64,000 nt of DNA from CAWCBH01 sp963793785. Its GTDB lineage: Bacteria > Actinomycetota > Thermoleophilia > Solirubrobacterales > 70-9. Where the stretch lies: assembly GCA_963793785.1 (NCBI GenBank), contig CAWCBH010000003.1:744001-808000 (forward strand), given 5' to 3'. Shown piece by piece: positions 8,567-17,216 of the stretch. Every line of letters begins with the position of its first letter. Within the stretch, counting starts at the first letter, position 1. The notes under the pieces are model-generated. The model was not told the origin of the DNA, did not search any database, and saw nothing but the letters and a program-made list of their open reading frames with translations. A program made the position numbers and the translations under genes.

Positions 8567-9370
8567 TCAGCGTCCCTCGAACTGCGGCGGGCGCTTATCG
8601 AGAAACGCCTGCATTCCCTCGACCCGGTCCTCGGTTGCCATCGCCAGCTCGAAGAGCCGGCGCTCGGTCTCCATTCCGGCCGACAGACCGGCCTCGTCGG
8701 CACCGAGCACCGCCTGCTTCGCCAGCCGGGCCGCTATCGGAGGCCGTTCGGCGACCGTCCGGGCCAGCTCCATCGCCTCGGCCAGCCACGTCCCCTTCTT
8801 CGCAACCAGGTTGACGAGCCCCCACTGGCGCGCCGTCTCGGCGTCGAAGCGACGGCCGGTCAGCACGTACTCCATCGCCCGCTGCTTGCCCAGGACCCGG
8901 GCCAGCCGCTGGGTGCCGCCGCCCCCCGGGATGATTCCGAGCGTGATCTCGGGCTGGCCGAACTGGGCCGTGTCGGAGGCGACGATCATGTCGCAGGCCA
9001 GCGCCAGCTCGCAGCCTCCGCCCAGGGCCCATCCCGAGACGCCCGCGACCATCGGCGTCTTGATCGCGTGCAGCCGCTTCCAGAAGCCGGCGGCGGGATG
9101 GTGGAGGGCTTCGGGCAGGGTGCGGGCGGCCATCGCCTTGATGTCGGCGCCGGATGCGAAGACCTCGTCGGAGCCGGCGATGACGATGCAGCGGACCTCG
9201 GGGTCCGCGTCCCAGCTTTCCACCTGAACCGCGATCTCATCCATCACCTCGGGCGAGAGCGCGTTGCGCGCCTCGGGACGGTTGAGGCGCAGCAACGCCA
9301 CGTGAGTCTCGATTGACGCCTCCACAAATTGTCGGCTTCGCTCGGCTCGTGTGGAATCAGATCTAGTCAC
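8567..9370 (-). CDS. Enoyl-CoA hydratase, PaaF-like
   Basis: 267 residues with a complete crotonase fold: LNRPEARNAL, oxyanion-hole ASGADIKAM, and both acid/base glutamates in CELALACD and QPEITLGIIPGG. The C-terminus TEDRVEGMQAFLDKRPPQF is close to what I recall of PaaF (2,3-dehydroadipyl-CoA hydratase). The GTG start at 9370 overlaps the dehydrogenase stop by 4 nt (GTGA). It hydrates 2-enoyl-CoA to 3-hydroxyacyl-CoA, the substrate of the dehydrogenase two genes downstream. Confidence 0.92.
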   Translation of the reverse strand: MTRSDSTRAERSRQFVEASIETHVALLRLNRPEARNALSPEVMDEIAVQVESWDADPEVRCIVIAGSDEVFASGADIKAMAARTLPEALHHPAAGFWKRLHAIKTPMVAGVSGWALGGGCELALACDMIVASDTAQFGQPEITLGIIPGGGGTQRLARVLGKQRAMEYVLTGRRFDAETARQWGLVNLVAKKGTWLAEAMELARTVAERPPIAARLAKQAVLGADEAGLSAGMETERRLFELAMATEDRVEGMQAFLDKRPPQFEGR

Positions 9371-10545
9371 TCGCCTCGCTCCGCCTCCATCGGGGTCATC
9401 GCGTTTATTCCGGTGGCGGCGCGGCCGATGATCAGCTTCTGGATCTGCGACGTGCCCTCGTACAGGGTCGTCACCCGGGCGTCGCGCAGGTAGCGCTCGA
9501 CCGGGTAGTCGTCGACGTAGCCGGAGCCGCCGTGGACCTGGATCGCCAGGTTGGCGCACTCGACCGCCGACTCGGTCGCATAGAGCTTCGCGATCGAGGT
9601 CTCGGTGGTGTTCGGGAGCCCCCGGTCCTTGAGGTCGCCGGCGCGCCAGACGAGGACTCGGGAGGCGTCGCGGCGCACGATCATCTCCGCGATCATCTCC
9701 TGGACGAGCTGGAAGCGGGCCAGCGGGACGCCGAACTGCTGCCGCTCCTTCGCGTACTCCACCGAGGCGTCGACGCAGCCGTCGCAGATCCCGACGCAGC
9801 CGGCGGCGACGCTGTAGCGGCCGTTGTCGAGGGCGCTCATCGCGACCTTGAAGCCGTCCCCGACCTCGCCCAGCAGGGCGTCGTCGGAGACCTCGACGTC
9901 GTCGAGGGCGATCTCGCCGGTGTCGGAGGCGCGCAGCCCGAGCTTGCCGTGGATCTCCTGGGTGGAGAAGCCGTCGCTGTCGGTGGGGACCAGAAAGCAG
10001 GCCAGTCCGCGGTGTTGCTTCTCGGGATCCGTCTGGGCGAAGATCAGCGCCACCTCGGCGAAGTTGGCCAGCGAGATCCACATCTTCTGGCCGCTGATCG
10101 CCCAGCCGGAGTCGGTCTTCCGGGCCCGGGTGCGCAGGTTGGCGGCGTCGGAGCCGGTGTCGGGCTCGGTGAGGCCGAAGCAGCCCAGCGCCTCGCCAGA
10201 GCACAGCCGCGGCAGCCAGTGGCGTTTTTGCTCCTCGCTGCCCCAGCGCTCGATCGAGCCGCAGACCAGCGACGTCTGAACCGAGACGACTGTCCGTGCC
10301 GAGGAGTCGGCGCGACCGACCTGCTCGACGATCAGCCCGTAGCCGAGGTAATCGAGCCCGCGGCCGCCGTATTCCTCGGCCACCGGGGCGCCGAGGTAGC
10401 CGACCTCGCCCAGCTTGCTCGCCAGCTCGCGGTCAAAGCGGGCGGCGCGATCGTTGTCGCGGACCCGGGGCAGGATCTCCCGGTCGCAGAACTCCCGCGC
10501 CGACTCAGAGATCAGCCGCTGCTCGTCGGAGAGCTCGAAGTCCAC
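9367..10545 (-). CDS. Acyl-CoA dehydrogenase
   Basis: 392 residues, full-length. FAD-binding CFGLTEPDTGSDAAN near residue 127, the mid-domain beta barrel, and a C-terminal helical domain with QVHGGSGYVDDYPVERYLRD followed by TTLYEGTSQIQK, whose Glu is the catalytic base position of short/medium-chain enzymes. The VGRADSSARTVVSVQ segment recalls glutaryl-CoA dehydrogenase-like members. It makes the 2,3-double bond that the neighbouring hydratase uses. It sits 2 nt from the aminotransferase gene, so the operon is tightly packed. Confidence 0.92.
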   Translation of the reverse strand: MDFELSDEQRLISESAREFCDREILPRVRDNDRAARFDRELASKLGEVGYLGAPVAEEYGGRGLDYLGYGLIVEQVGRADSSARTVVSVQTSLVCGSIERWGSEEQKRHWLPRLCSGEALGCFGLTEPDTGSDAANLRTRARKTDSGWAISGQKMWISLANFAEVALIFAQTDPEKQHRGLACFLVPTDSDGFSTQEIHGKLGLRASDTGEIALDDVEVSDDALLGEVGDGFKVAMSALDNGRYSVAAGCVGICDGCVDASVEYAKERQQFGVPLARFQLVQEMIAEMIVRRDASRVLVWRAGDLKDRGLPNTTETSIAKLYATESAVECANLAIQVHGGSGYVDDYPVERYLRDARVTTLYEGTSQIQKLIIGRAATGINAMTPMEAERGE

Positions 10546-10547
10546 CC

Positions 10548-11339
10548 TCAGGCTCCCAGCTCGCGAGCGAGGGCATCGGTGAAGGCCTGACTCGCCTCCT
10601 CAGTGCGAGGGCCAGGGACCGCGGCGAGCTCGGAGCCGTCGATCGAGCCGACCGGCTGGATCTCCCGTGTCGTCGAGGCCAGGAATGCCTCCGGGGCGGC
10701 GCGCAGGTCGGCGACCGGCCAGTGGCCCTCCTCGACGTCCAGCGCCGCCATCACCCGGCGGCGTGTGACCGAGTCGAGGACTCCGGCGTCAAGCGCGGTG
10801 GTCCGCAGCCCACCCTGGGGCGAGACCCAGAAAAGCGCCGAGGTCGGCGCCTCCAGCACGGTCCCGTCGGGCTTCACGAGCACAGCTTCCTCGGCGCCCT
10901 GGCCCTGGGCCAGCCGGGTCGCCTGCATGTTGGCGGCATAGGAAATCGACTTGACGCCGTTGAGGATCACGCTCGGCGAGTAAGTGACGAGGGCAAGCCG
11001 GATCGACTCGCCATGGTCGGGCAGCGGCTCGGTGGTCGCGATCCGGCGCCCGCCACGGGTGACGATCAGGCGCAGCAGCGCATCCGGTTCGCCGAACTCG
11101 GCCAGGAGTGCCTCGATCTCAGCCTCCAGCGCGGCGCGATCGAAGCTCAGCTCGATTGCAGCCGACGAGCGCTGCAGCCGCTCGAGGTGCTCGTCGAGCG
11201 CGAACGGCCGCCCTGCATAGAGGCGAAGCACCTCGAAGGCGCCGTCGCCGCGATATAGGCCGTCGTCGCGCAGCGGCACCGTCGCCTGATCGGTGGGACC
11301 GATCCGCCCGTCGACGCTCGCCAGCTCGGAGATCGCCAT
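10548..11339 (-). CDS. Class IV aminotransferase (branched-chain aminotransferase / aminodeoxychorismate lyase family)
   Basis: 263 residues, PLP fold type IV. The N-terminal RDDGLYRGDGAFEVLR and RGGRR motifs, a lysine in VKSISYAANM as the Schiff-base candidate, the APTSALFWV loop, and DSVTRRRVM that binds cofactor phosphate are visible. It fits D-amino-acid/branched-chain aminotransferases and PabC. Its place inside an acyl-CoA operon suggests amination or deamination of a 2-oxo acid that feeds the pathway, for example branched-chain amino acid degradation; PabC function is the alternative. Confidence 0.82.
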   Translation of the reverse strand: MAISELASVDGRIGPTDQATVPLRDDGLYRGDGAFEVLRLYAGRPFALDEHLERLQRSSAAIELSFDRAALEAEIEALLAEFGEPDALLRLIVTRGGRRIATTEPLPDHGESIRLALVTYSPSVILNGVKSISYAANMQATRLAQGQGAEEAVLVKPDGTVLEAPTSALFWVSPQGGLRTTALDAGVLDSVTRRRVMAALDVEEGHWPVADLRAAPEAFLASTTREIQPVGSIDGSELAAVPGPRTEEASQAFTDALARELGA

Positions 11340-11370
11340 CGCGGCGCGAGGCTACCCGATGCCAATCGGC

Positions 11371-12567
11371 TCACACTGCTTCGACGACGGTCGCCAACCC
11401 CTGGCCGACGCCGACGCAGAGGGTGGCGATGCCGTAGCGGCCGTCGCGGCGGCGCAGCTCGCGGACCAGGGTCGTCAGCAGCCGGGCGCCCGAGCAGCCG
11501 AGCGGATGCCCGAGGGCGATCGCGCCGCCGTTTACGTTCAGCCGCTCCTCCTCGATGCCCAGCTCGTTCGCGCAGGCCAGCACCTGGGCGGCGAAGGCTT
11601 CGTTGAGCTCGATCAGGTCGATCTCGTCGAGCGAGAGGCCGGCGGCGGCGAGCGCCCGCGGCACCGCCTCGACCGGTCCAATCCCCATCACCCCCGGGTC
11701 GACCCCGGCCACCCCGAAGGAGACGAAGCGCGCCAGCGGCTCGACCCCGAGCGCTTCGGCGCCGCGCTGGGAGCCGATCACCAGGCAGGCGGCGCCGTCG
11801 TTGAGGGTCGAGGCATTGCCCGCGGTCACCGTCCCGCCCTCCCGGAACACCGGTCGCAGTCCGGCCAGCTTCTCCGCCGAGGTGTCGGCCCGGGGCCCCT
11901 CGTCGACCCCCACCGTTCGGGACTCCTTGCCCGCAGGCGCCTCGATCGGGACGATCTCCTCTGCCAACCGCCCCTCCTTGGTGGCCGCGACGGCCCGCTC
12001 GTGGCTGCGGACCGCGAATGCGTCCTGGGCTTGGCGGGATATCCGGTAACGCTCGGCGACGTTCTCGGCCGTCTCGCCCATCGACTCGGTCGAGTGCAGC
12101 TCGGCCATCCGCGGATTGACGAGCCTCCAGCCGAGCGTCGTGTCGTACATCGTCTGCTCGCCGCGGGGCAGCTCCCGCTCGGGCTTCGGTACGACCCACG
12201 GCGCCCGGCTCATCGACTCGACGCCGCCGGCCAGGTACACGTCGCCTTCGCCGAGCATCACCGCCCGCGCCGCCTGGTTGGCCGCCTCCAGACCCGAGGC
12301 GCAGAGCCGGTTCACGGTCGCACCGGGAACGCTCACCGGCAGGCCGGCCAGCAGCGCCGCCATCCGGGCGACGTCGCGGTTGTCCTCGCCGGCCTGGTTG
12401 GCGGCGCCGAAGTAGACGTCGGCCACCTGCTCGGGGTCGATCCCGTTTCGCGTCACCGCGGCGCGAATCACGTGCGCAGCGAGGTCGTCCGGTCGCACCC
12501 GGGACAGGGCCCCCCGGTAGGACCCCATCGGGGTGCGGATCGCGTCCAGCACGTAGGCGTCGGTCAC
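11371..12567 (-). CDS. Acetyl-CoA C-acyltransferase (thiolase), PcaF/PaaJ-like
   Basis: 398 residues. Nucleophile C89 in VNRLCASG, catalytic His in GGAIALGHPLGCSGAR and the second Cys in CVGVGQG. The segments FGAANQAGEDNRDVARMA and AGGVESMSRAP are characteristic of 3-oxoadipyl-CoA thiolases (PcaF/PaaJ), although many long-chain thiolases share them. It is the first gene of the minus-strand operon and cleaves 3-oxoacyl-CoA made by the 3-hydroxyacyl-CoA dehydrogenase at the other end. The divergent small membrane protein starts only 25 nt away, so the promoter region is shared. Confidence 0.92.
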   Translation of the reverse strand: MTDAYVLDAIRTPMGSYRGALSRVRPDDLAAHVIRAAVTRNGIDPEQVADVYFGAANQAGEDNRDVARMAALLAGLPVSVPGATVNRLCASGLEAANQAARAVMLGEGDVYLAGGVESMSRAPWVVPKPERELPRGEQTMYDTTLGWRLVNPRMAELHSTESMGETAENVAERYRISRQAQDAFAVRSHERAVAATKEGRLAEEIVPIEAPAGKESRTVGVDEGPRADTSAEKLAGLRPVFREGGTVTAGNASTLNDGAACLVIGSQRGAEALGVEPLARFVSFGVAGVDPGVMGIGPVEAVPRALAAAGLSLDEIDLIELNEAFAAQVLACANELGIEEERLNVNGGAIALGHPLGCSGARLLTTLVRELRRRDGRYGIATLCVGVGQGLATVVEAV

Positions 12568-12592
12568 TGGCGGCGAACCGTATCCTTGTCGG

Positions 12593-12886
12593 ATGGGGTT
12601 CGTTCTCGGAACGCTGGCGATGATCGCGTTCCTGATCGGCGTGCTGCTGATCGTCGGGCACTTCTACCCGGGCAGCGGTGCCGACATCGTCGACTGGAAG
12701 CCGACTCGCTCCTATGAGGACGAGGCGCGCCTGGAGGAGGAGGACGTGCAGCAGATGATCGACGCGCAGAACGAGATGCGCCGCCGCCGCGGCGCCGCCG
12801 AGATGACCGAGAAGGAGCTGCGCGACAAGGTCGCCGAGGACGAGCTGAACCGGCTGCGTGGCCGAGGCCCCTTCGGGGGCGCCTGA
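12593..12886 (+). CDS. Small single-pass membrane protein of unknown function
   Basis: 97 residues: one N-terminal hydrophobic helix (residues 3-22), then a charged Glu/Arg-rich segment likely to form a helix or coiled coil (DEARLEEEDVQQMIDAQNE, MTEKELRDKVAEDELN). No catalytic motif. Coding bias is strong and it overlaps the following gene by 29 nt, suggesting an operon. Function unknown. Confidence 0.75.
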   Translation: MGFVLGTLAMIAFLIGVLLIVGHFYPGSGADIVDWKPTRSYEDEARLEEEDVQQMIDAQNEMRRRRGAAEMTEKELRDKVAEDELNRLRGRGPFGGA

Positions 12887-13394
12887 GCGACGCCGCTTGG
12901 CGCGGGCGCTGATCGTCGGCTGCGGCTGCCAGGGGCGGGCGCTGGGGACGCACCTGGCCGCCGAGGGTTGGGTCGTGCGCGGGACCAGCCGCAGCGAGGT
13001 GGGGCTGGCGGCAATCAAGGCAGCGGGGATCGAGCCCGCCCGGGCGGATCCCGCCAGCCCCGGGACCGTCCTCGACCTGGTCTCCGATGCGGCGGTCGTC
13101 CATTGGCTGCTGGGTTCGGCTGTGGGCGAGGAGCGGGCGGTCAGCGACCTCCACGGTCCGCGCCTCGAGCGGTTGCTGGAAAAGCTGGTCGACACGCCGG
13201 TGCGGGGGTTCGTCTACGAGGCGTCCGGCGCTGTCGATGCTTCCCGGTTGCGGGAAGGTGCCCGGATCGTCGAGCGGGCCGGCGCTCGCTGGCGGATCCG
13301 CGCCGAGGTGGTTCTCGCCGACCCGTCCGATCACGAAGCGTGGCTGGTGGCGATGCTGGCCTCGACCGCCGCCGCGGTCAGGCCGAGCGGCTGA
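12858..13394 (+). CDS. Rossmann-fold NAD(P)-binding protein
   Basis: 178 residues beginning with a dinucleotide-binding beta strand and loop (ALIVGCGCQGRALGTHL), as in extended/atypical SDR proteins, then an acidic strand, VVHWLLGSA, and FVYEASGAVDASRL. It lacks a clear YxxxK pair, so enzymatic activity is uncertain. The GTG start overlaps the upstream gene; a TTG at 12897 would remove the overlap and still keep the Rossmann loop. Confidence 0.65.
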   Translation: MAEAPSGAPERRRLARALIVGCGCQGRALGTHLAAEGWVVRGTSRSEVGLAAIKAAGIEPARADPASPGTVLDLVSDAAVVHWLLGSAVGEERAVSDLHGPRLERLLEKLVDTPVRGFVYEASGAVDASRLREGARIVERAGARWRIRAEVVLADPSDHEAWLVAMLASTAAAVRPSG

Positions 13395-13400
13395 GGACGG

Positions 13401-13724
13401 CTACTGGAAGCGAACGGGAGGTTCCTGAGTGCCCTTCGACCAGGGCGCCTTGTCGGCGTCCTTCGCCGGCGCTTTGTCGAGCTCGTCGACCGCGATCTTG
13501 CCACCGATGTAGAGCGCGATCACGAAGGCGACGAAGATCCCGTAGTAAAGGAACTGGCGGGACTTGCTTGGGCCCCAGCTGTGGCCGACGACCTCGCGGC
13601 GCTTGTCCTTGCCCATCGCGTCCTGGTCGGACCCCGTGCCTGTCTCGCGGGGCTCGTCCGAGGGGGTCTCCTCCTCGCGACGCTCAGGTTCCGGCGTCGG
13701 GCTCTCGCCGCTCTCCCTCTCCAC
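13401..13724 (-). CDS. Small membrane protein with acidic N-terminus
   Basis: About 107 residues: an acidic, Pro-rich cytosolic leader (GESPTPEPERREEETPSDE), then MGKDKRREVVGHSWGPSKS, one hydrophobic helix (FLYYGIFVAFVIALYIGGKI) and a short charged tail. The start is uncertain: an ATG at 13616 with AGGA upstream would give a 71-residue protein, while the coding bias extends to GTG codons at 13724 or 13733. Convergent with the Rossmann gene, divergent from the secreted protein at 13849. Function unknown. Confidence 0.6.
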   Translation of the reverse strand: MERESGESPTPEPERREEETPSDEPRETGTGSDQDAMGKDKRREVVGHSWGPSKSRQFLYYGIFVAFVIALYIGGKIAVDELDKAPAKDADKAPWSKGTQEPPVRFQ

Positions 13725-13848
13725 GCTGCCCACGGTAGCGCCAGACCGGCCCCGCTGTCCACCTACAACCGTCATCTCCGACGCCCACTCGCGACAGCTC
13801 GCGCAGGCGCCGAGACGGTCGGCGCGAGCCGGCGAAGGGAGAACTACG

Positions 13849-15285
13849 ATGGTCATCGACGGAGTGGGGCCTTCTCGCAAACGTGCCGACCGCAAGCGGC
13901 GCCCGAGCACGATCCTGTGGACGCTCGGAGTGCTGGTCGTGGCTGCGATCAGCGCTGGCGCTGCGATTGCCGGCTCCGGCGCCGGCGGGCCCGGCAGCGG
14001 AGGCCGGGCGATCGCGAGCTGCTTCTGGGAGGGCCCGATCTCGATGCAGCAGCGCTCGACGCGCGGCTTTGACGGACGTAACTTCAACTATCCCGAGGAA
14101 TCGGCGACCTACTGGCTGGCGCGGCTGCGGCTGCCCGAGGAATCGAGGCTGTTCCTGCGCGGGCGTTTCGCCAGGGCCCGCTATCAATCGCTGAACAGCT
14201 ACTCCGAGGGGGAGCCCACCGACGCGCTCGCCGATATCGAGACCGCGCCTCTGCGGGGCTCGGTGAACCCCTTCCTGACCGGCAATCGCCGCGCTTCCGG
14301 CCGCCGCGCCTATCGGGTCGAGGTGCGAGACGCCGAGCCTCCCGCGCAGGGACAGCCGCGGCAGCCGAACACGCTCTATGCGCGCCCGAGTGGCGGCGCA
14401 GCGATCGAGCTGCTCTACCGCGTCTACGAACCGAATCGAGGCTTGCGGCTGGCCGGCGGCGGCGGCCTGCCGAAGCCACGCTTGCGGATGTCCGACGGGA
14501 CCGTGCTGCGCGATCGTGCCGTCTGCGCGGCTGCCAACGACTCCGATCGCACGATCCCGGTGCTGACCACCCCCGAGAGCCAGTGGGCGATCGCCACCCA
14601 CGCGCCGGGGTGCGACCCGGCGACGGCACCCGCCGTCGACCCGCCCCGCTGGAAGCGATTCTTCAACCTCGACTACGCGCGGGCCGGCTTCGCGCTCGGC
14701 TGCAGCGAGGAGGCCGAGCAGGCGCACCGGCAGATTCCCCACGAGGATCGCGGCGGCTTCTACAGCAACGGCGACATCCGCTACCTCTACGCGCCGCTGA
14801 ACCGACGCTTCGGGCCGCTGCTCGTGGTGCGGGCGACGATGCCGACCTTCCCGCGCACCTATCGGGGCGCAAAGCGGATGCCGGGTGGGCAGGTCCGGTT
14901 CTGGTCGCTGTGCTCGACGGAGGGACCGGTCACGACCCGCACCGAGGACTGCCTCGCCGACCGCCAGGTGCCCCTGCAAGGCAACCGTGATTTCACGATC
15001 GTCGTCAGCCGGCCGGAAGACCGGCCGGCCAACGCGGTGCGGCGTTGCGGCGTCGGCTGGTTGCGCTGGGCGCTGCGCGGCGACGCGGCGGAGAACCCCG
15101 ACTTCGGCTTCCTGATCATCCGCAACATGCTGCCGACAGCCCGCTTCAAGAAGGCGATTCAGCGGATCCAGCAGAGCGGCGCCGAGACCGAGGTGATGGG
15201 TCGCTTCTTCCCCCGCAGCTCCTACACGACTGAGGCTGCGTTCGAGGGTCGCGGCTGCCCGGCTGTCAGCGGCCCAGCCGGGTGA
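13849..15285 (+). CDS. Secreted or membrane-anchored protein of unknown function
   Basis: 478 residues with a basic N-terminus and one hydrophobic helix (ILWTLGVLVVAAISAGAAIA), then a large extracytoplasmic region with six or more cysteines. Early on, YWLARLRLPEESRLFLRGRFARARYQSLNSY and LLYRVYEPN look like the beta-rich fold seen in DUF1214-like proteins, but I cannot assign a family firmly. The 3' end overlaps the convergent Nudix gene by 20 nt. The start has AAGGGAGAA upstream. Confidence 0.7.
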   Translation: MVIDGVGPSRKRADRKRRPSTILWTLGVLVVAAISAGAAIAGSGAGGPGSGGRAIASCFWEGPISMQQRSTRGFDGRNFNYPEESATYWLARLRLPEESRLFLRGRFARARYQSLNSYSEGEPTDALADIETAPLRGSVNPFLTGNRRASGRRAYRVEVRDAEPPAQGQPRQPNTLYARPSGGAAIELLYRVYEPNRGLRLAGGGGLPKPRLRMSDGTVLRDRAVCAAANDSDRTIPVLTTPESQWAIATHAPGCDPATAPAVDPPRWKRFFNLDYARAGFALGCSEEAEQAHRQIPHEDRGGFYSNGDIRYLYAPLNRRFGPLLVVRATMPTFPRTYRGAKRMPGGQVRFWSLCSTEGPVTTRTEDCLADRQVPLQGNRDFTIVVSRPEDRPANAVRRCGVGWLRWALRGDAAENPDFGFLIIRNMLPTARFKKAIQRIQQSGAETEVMGRFFPRSSYTTEAAFEGRGCPAVSGPAG

Positions 15286-15853
15286 GGAGCTCGCCGAGAA
15301 TCCGCGCCGTCGCCCCCCAGATCAGGTGCCGCCCGACGGTGTAGGTGGGGGTGCGGATCGGCACCCCGCGGCGCACCAGCCGCTTCATGCCGTAGCCGTC
15401 GCGCAGCTGGTCGAGCTCGAAGTGAAGGATCGCCCCGACCTCGTCCGGGCTCGGCGCCAGGTCGAGCTCTGACGGCGGCGAGATCAAGCCCACGAACGGG
15501 TGCACCTTGTAGGAGGTGACGAAGGTGCCGACCGGCGGCAGCGCCCCGATCAGCTCGACCTCGCCGGGGTCGAGGCCGATCTCCTCCTCCGCCTCGCGGA
15601 TCGCCGTCGTCCGCAGGTCCTCGTCGGGGTCGTCCTGGCGGCCGCCGGGAAAGGAGATCTCGCCCGCGTGGCGGCGCAGGTCGGCGCGCCGCTCGGTGAA
15701 TACGAGGCCCGGCCGCGCGGGCCAGCCATACAGCGGCAGCAAGACGGCTGCGTCGGTGCGCCCGTGGGCGTCCATCGCCGCCGCCTCGGCGGGGGTGAGG
15801 AGGACGCTGCGAAGGTCGGGGGACGATGCCGGCACGGTCGTAAGATCGACCAT
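15266..15853 (-). CDS. Nudix hydrolase, CoA pyrophosphatase (NudL-like)
   Basis: 195 residues. The Nudix box GGRQDDPDEDLRTTAIREAE-EEIGL matches Gx5Ex7REUxEExGU. The preceding LPLYG...TERRADLRRHAGEISFPGG is the extension found in CoA/acyl-CoA pyrophosphatases. It would hydrolyse CoA to phosphopantetheine and 3',5'-ADP. I use the ATG at 15853; it faces the nicotinamidase start across only 7 nt, so each promoter must lie in the other gene's coding region. Confidence 0.85.
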   Translation of the reverse strand: MVDLTTVPASSPDLRSVLLTPAEAAAMDAHGRTDAAVLLPLYGWPARPGLVFTERRADLRRHAGEISFPGGRQDDPDEDLRTTAIREAEEEIGLDPGEVELIGALPPVGTFVTSYKVHPFVGLISPPSELDLAPSPDEVGAILHFELDQLRDGYGMKRLVRRGVPIRTPTYTVGRHLIWGATARILGELLTRLGR

Positions 15854-15860
15854 TGAAGCA

Positions 15861-16421
15861 ATGGCCGACGCACTGCTGATCATCGACTTCCAGAACGACT
15901 TCTGCCCCGGCGGGGCACTGGCGGTCAGCGGCGGCGACGAGATCGCCGCGCCGATCCGCCGCCTGGTCGAGGGCGGCGATTTCGAGACTGTGGTGGCGAC
16001 CCGCGACTGGCACCCGGCGGACCACGCCTCCTTCGAGCGCGAGGGTGGACCCTGGCCGGTCCACTGCGTTCAGGGCACGCCGGGCGCGGAGCTGCACGAG
16101 TCGCTTGGCGACGTTCACCTCGACGCCGTCGTCGACGTCGGCCGCGAGCGCGAAGACCAGGGCTACTCGGGTTTCGAGAAATCCGACCTGGCCTCGATCC
16201 TGCGCGAGCACGGCGTCGAGCGCGTTTTCGTCTGCGGACTGGCGACCGACTACTGCGTGCGCGCCTCGGCGATCGACGCCTGCGGGGAGGGCTTCGAGAC
16301 GACGCTGGTCGAGGATGCGGTGCGGGCGGTGGACATCGAGCCCGGCGACGGCGACCGCGCGATCGAGGAGATGCGCGAAGCGGGCGCGCGGGTGGCGACG
16401 TCGGAAGAGATGCTCAGATGA
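15861..16421 (+). CDS. pncA: Nicotinamidase
   Basis: 186 residues, isochorismatase-like hydrolase. Catalytic D10 in IIDFQNDF, metal ligands in RDWHPADHASF, the lysine region SGFEKSDL, and the nucleophile Cys in GLATDYCVRASAI. It converts nicotinamide to nicotinate for NAD salvage. The start codon is 8 nt from the divergent Nudix start. TAAGAT at 15841-15846 is a possible -10 that would give a very short leader. Its 3' end overlaps the convergent SDR gene by 8 nt. Confidence 0.92.
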   Translation: MADALLIIDFQNDFCPGGALAVSGGDEIAAPIRRLVEGGDFETVVATRDWHPADHASFEREGGPWPVHCVQGTPGAELHESLGDVHLDAVVDVGREREDQGYSGFEKSDLASILREHGVERVFVCGLATDYCVRASAIDACGEGFETTLVEDAVRAVDIEPGDGDRAIEEMREAGARVATSEEMLR

Positions 16422-17214
16422 TCACTTGCACGGTGCCGCCGTCGACCGACCAGGCGGCGCCGGCCACGTAGGAGGCCCGCTCGGAGCAGAGGAAGACGAT
16501 CGCCGCGGCGATCTCCTCCGCCGTCGCCAGGCGACCGATCGGCCGCTTCGCACCGGCAGCCTCCAGGGCCTCCTCGCGGCTCCCGGCTCCCGACAGCTCC
16601 TTCGATTGGTCGAGCAGCCCGCCCGGCTCCATCCACAGCTCCGAGGCGACCGGCCCGGGGCAGACCGCGTTGACGAGCACGCCGCGGTCGGCGTAGCGAT
16701 CCGCGAACAGCCGCGACAGCGACAGCTCGCCGGCCTTCGCCACCGAGTACTCGGGCATCGAGGCCGAGGGCCGTTTGCCGGCTGTCGAGGCGACATTGAC
16801 GATCCGCCCCCAGCCGCGCTCGGCCATCGCCGGTGCCACGGCGCGCATCGCCCGCAGCGGCGCCATCACGTTGAGCTGAAACTGCAGCAGCCAGTCCTCG
16901 TCGGGGACGTCGTCGAGGTCGCGCCACTTCGCGGTGCCGGCGTTGTTGACCAGCACGTCGAGGGAGCCGAAGCGCTCGCCGGCCTCGGCCAGCATCCGCT
17001 CGCCGGCGTCGGGGTCGGTGACGTCGAGCACCAGCGCGGCCGCGGTCCCCCCGGCGCCGCCCGCCTCGGTGGCGGCCGCTTCGAGCTCGCCTTCACCGCG
17101 GGCCACCAGCAGCACCTGTGCACCCTCGGCGCAGAGCAGTCGTGCAGTCTCCAGGCCGATGCCGCGGCTGGCGCCGGTTACCACGCAGGCGCGACCCTCG
17201 AGGCCGAGGTCCAC
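16414..17214 (-). CDS. SDR-family oxidoreductase
   Basis: 266 residues. Classical short-chain dehydrogenase: VVTGASRGIGLE near residue 12, LVNNAGTA, catalytic Ser in NVASTAG and YSVAK, and the C-terminal GxxYVAGAAWSVDGGT. It likely reduces a 3-oxoacyl or other ketone with NAD(P)H. Starts with GTG 2 nt after the OsmC stop, so it is in one transcript with OsmC and the cobalamin adenosyltransferase. Confidence 0.9.
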   Translation of the reverse strand: MDLGLEGRACVVTGASRGIGLETARLLCAEGAQVLLVARGEGELEAAATEAGGAGGTAAALVLDVTDPDAGERMLAEAGERFGSLDVLVNNAGTAKWRDLDDVPDEDWLLQFQLNVMAPLRAMRAVAPAMAERGWGRIVNVASTAGKRPSASMPEYSVAKAGELSLSRLFADRYADRGVLVNAVCPGPVASELWMEPGGLLDQSKELSGAGSREEALEAAGAKRPIGRLATAEEIAAAIVFLCSERASYVAGAAWSVDGGTVQVII

Positions 17215-17216
17215 GC

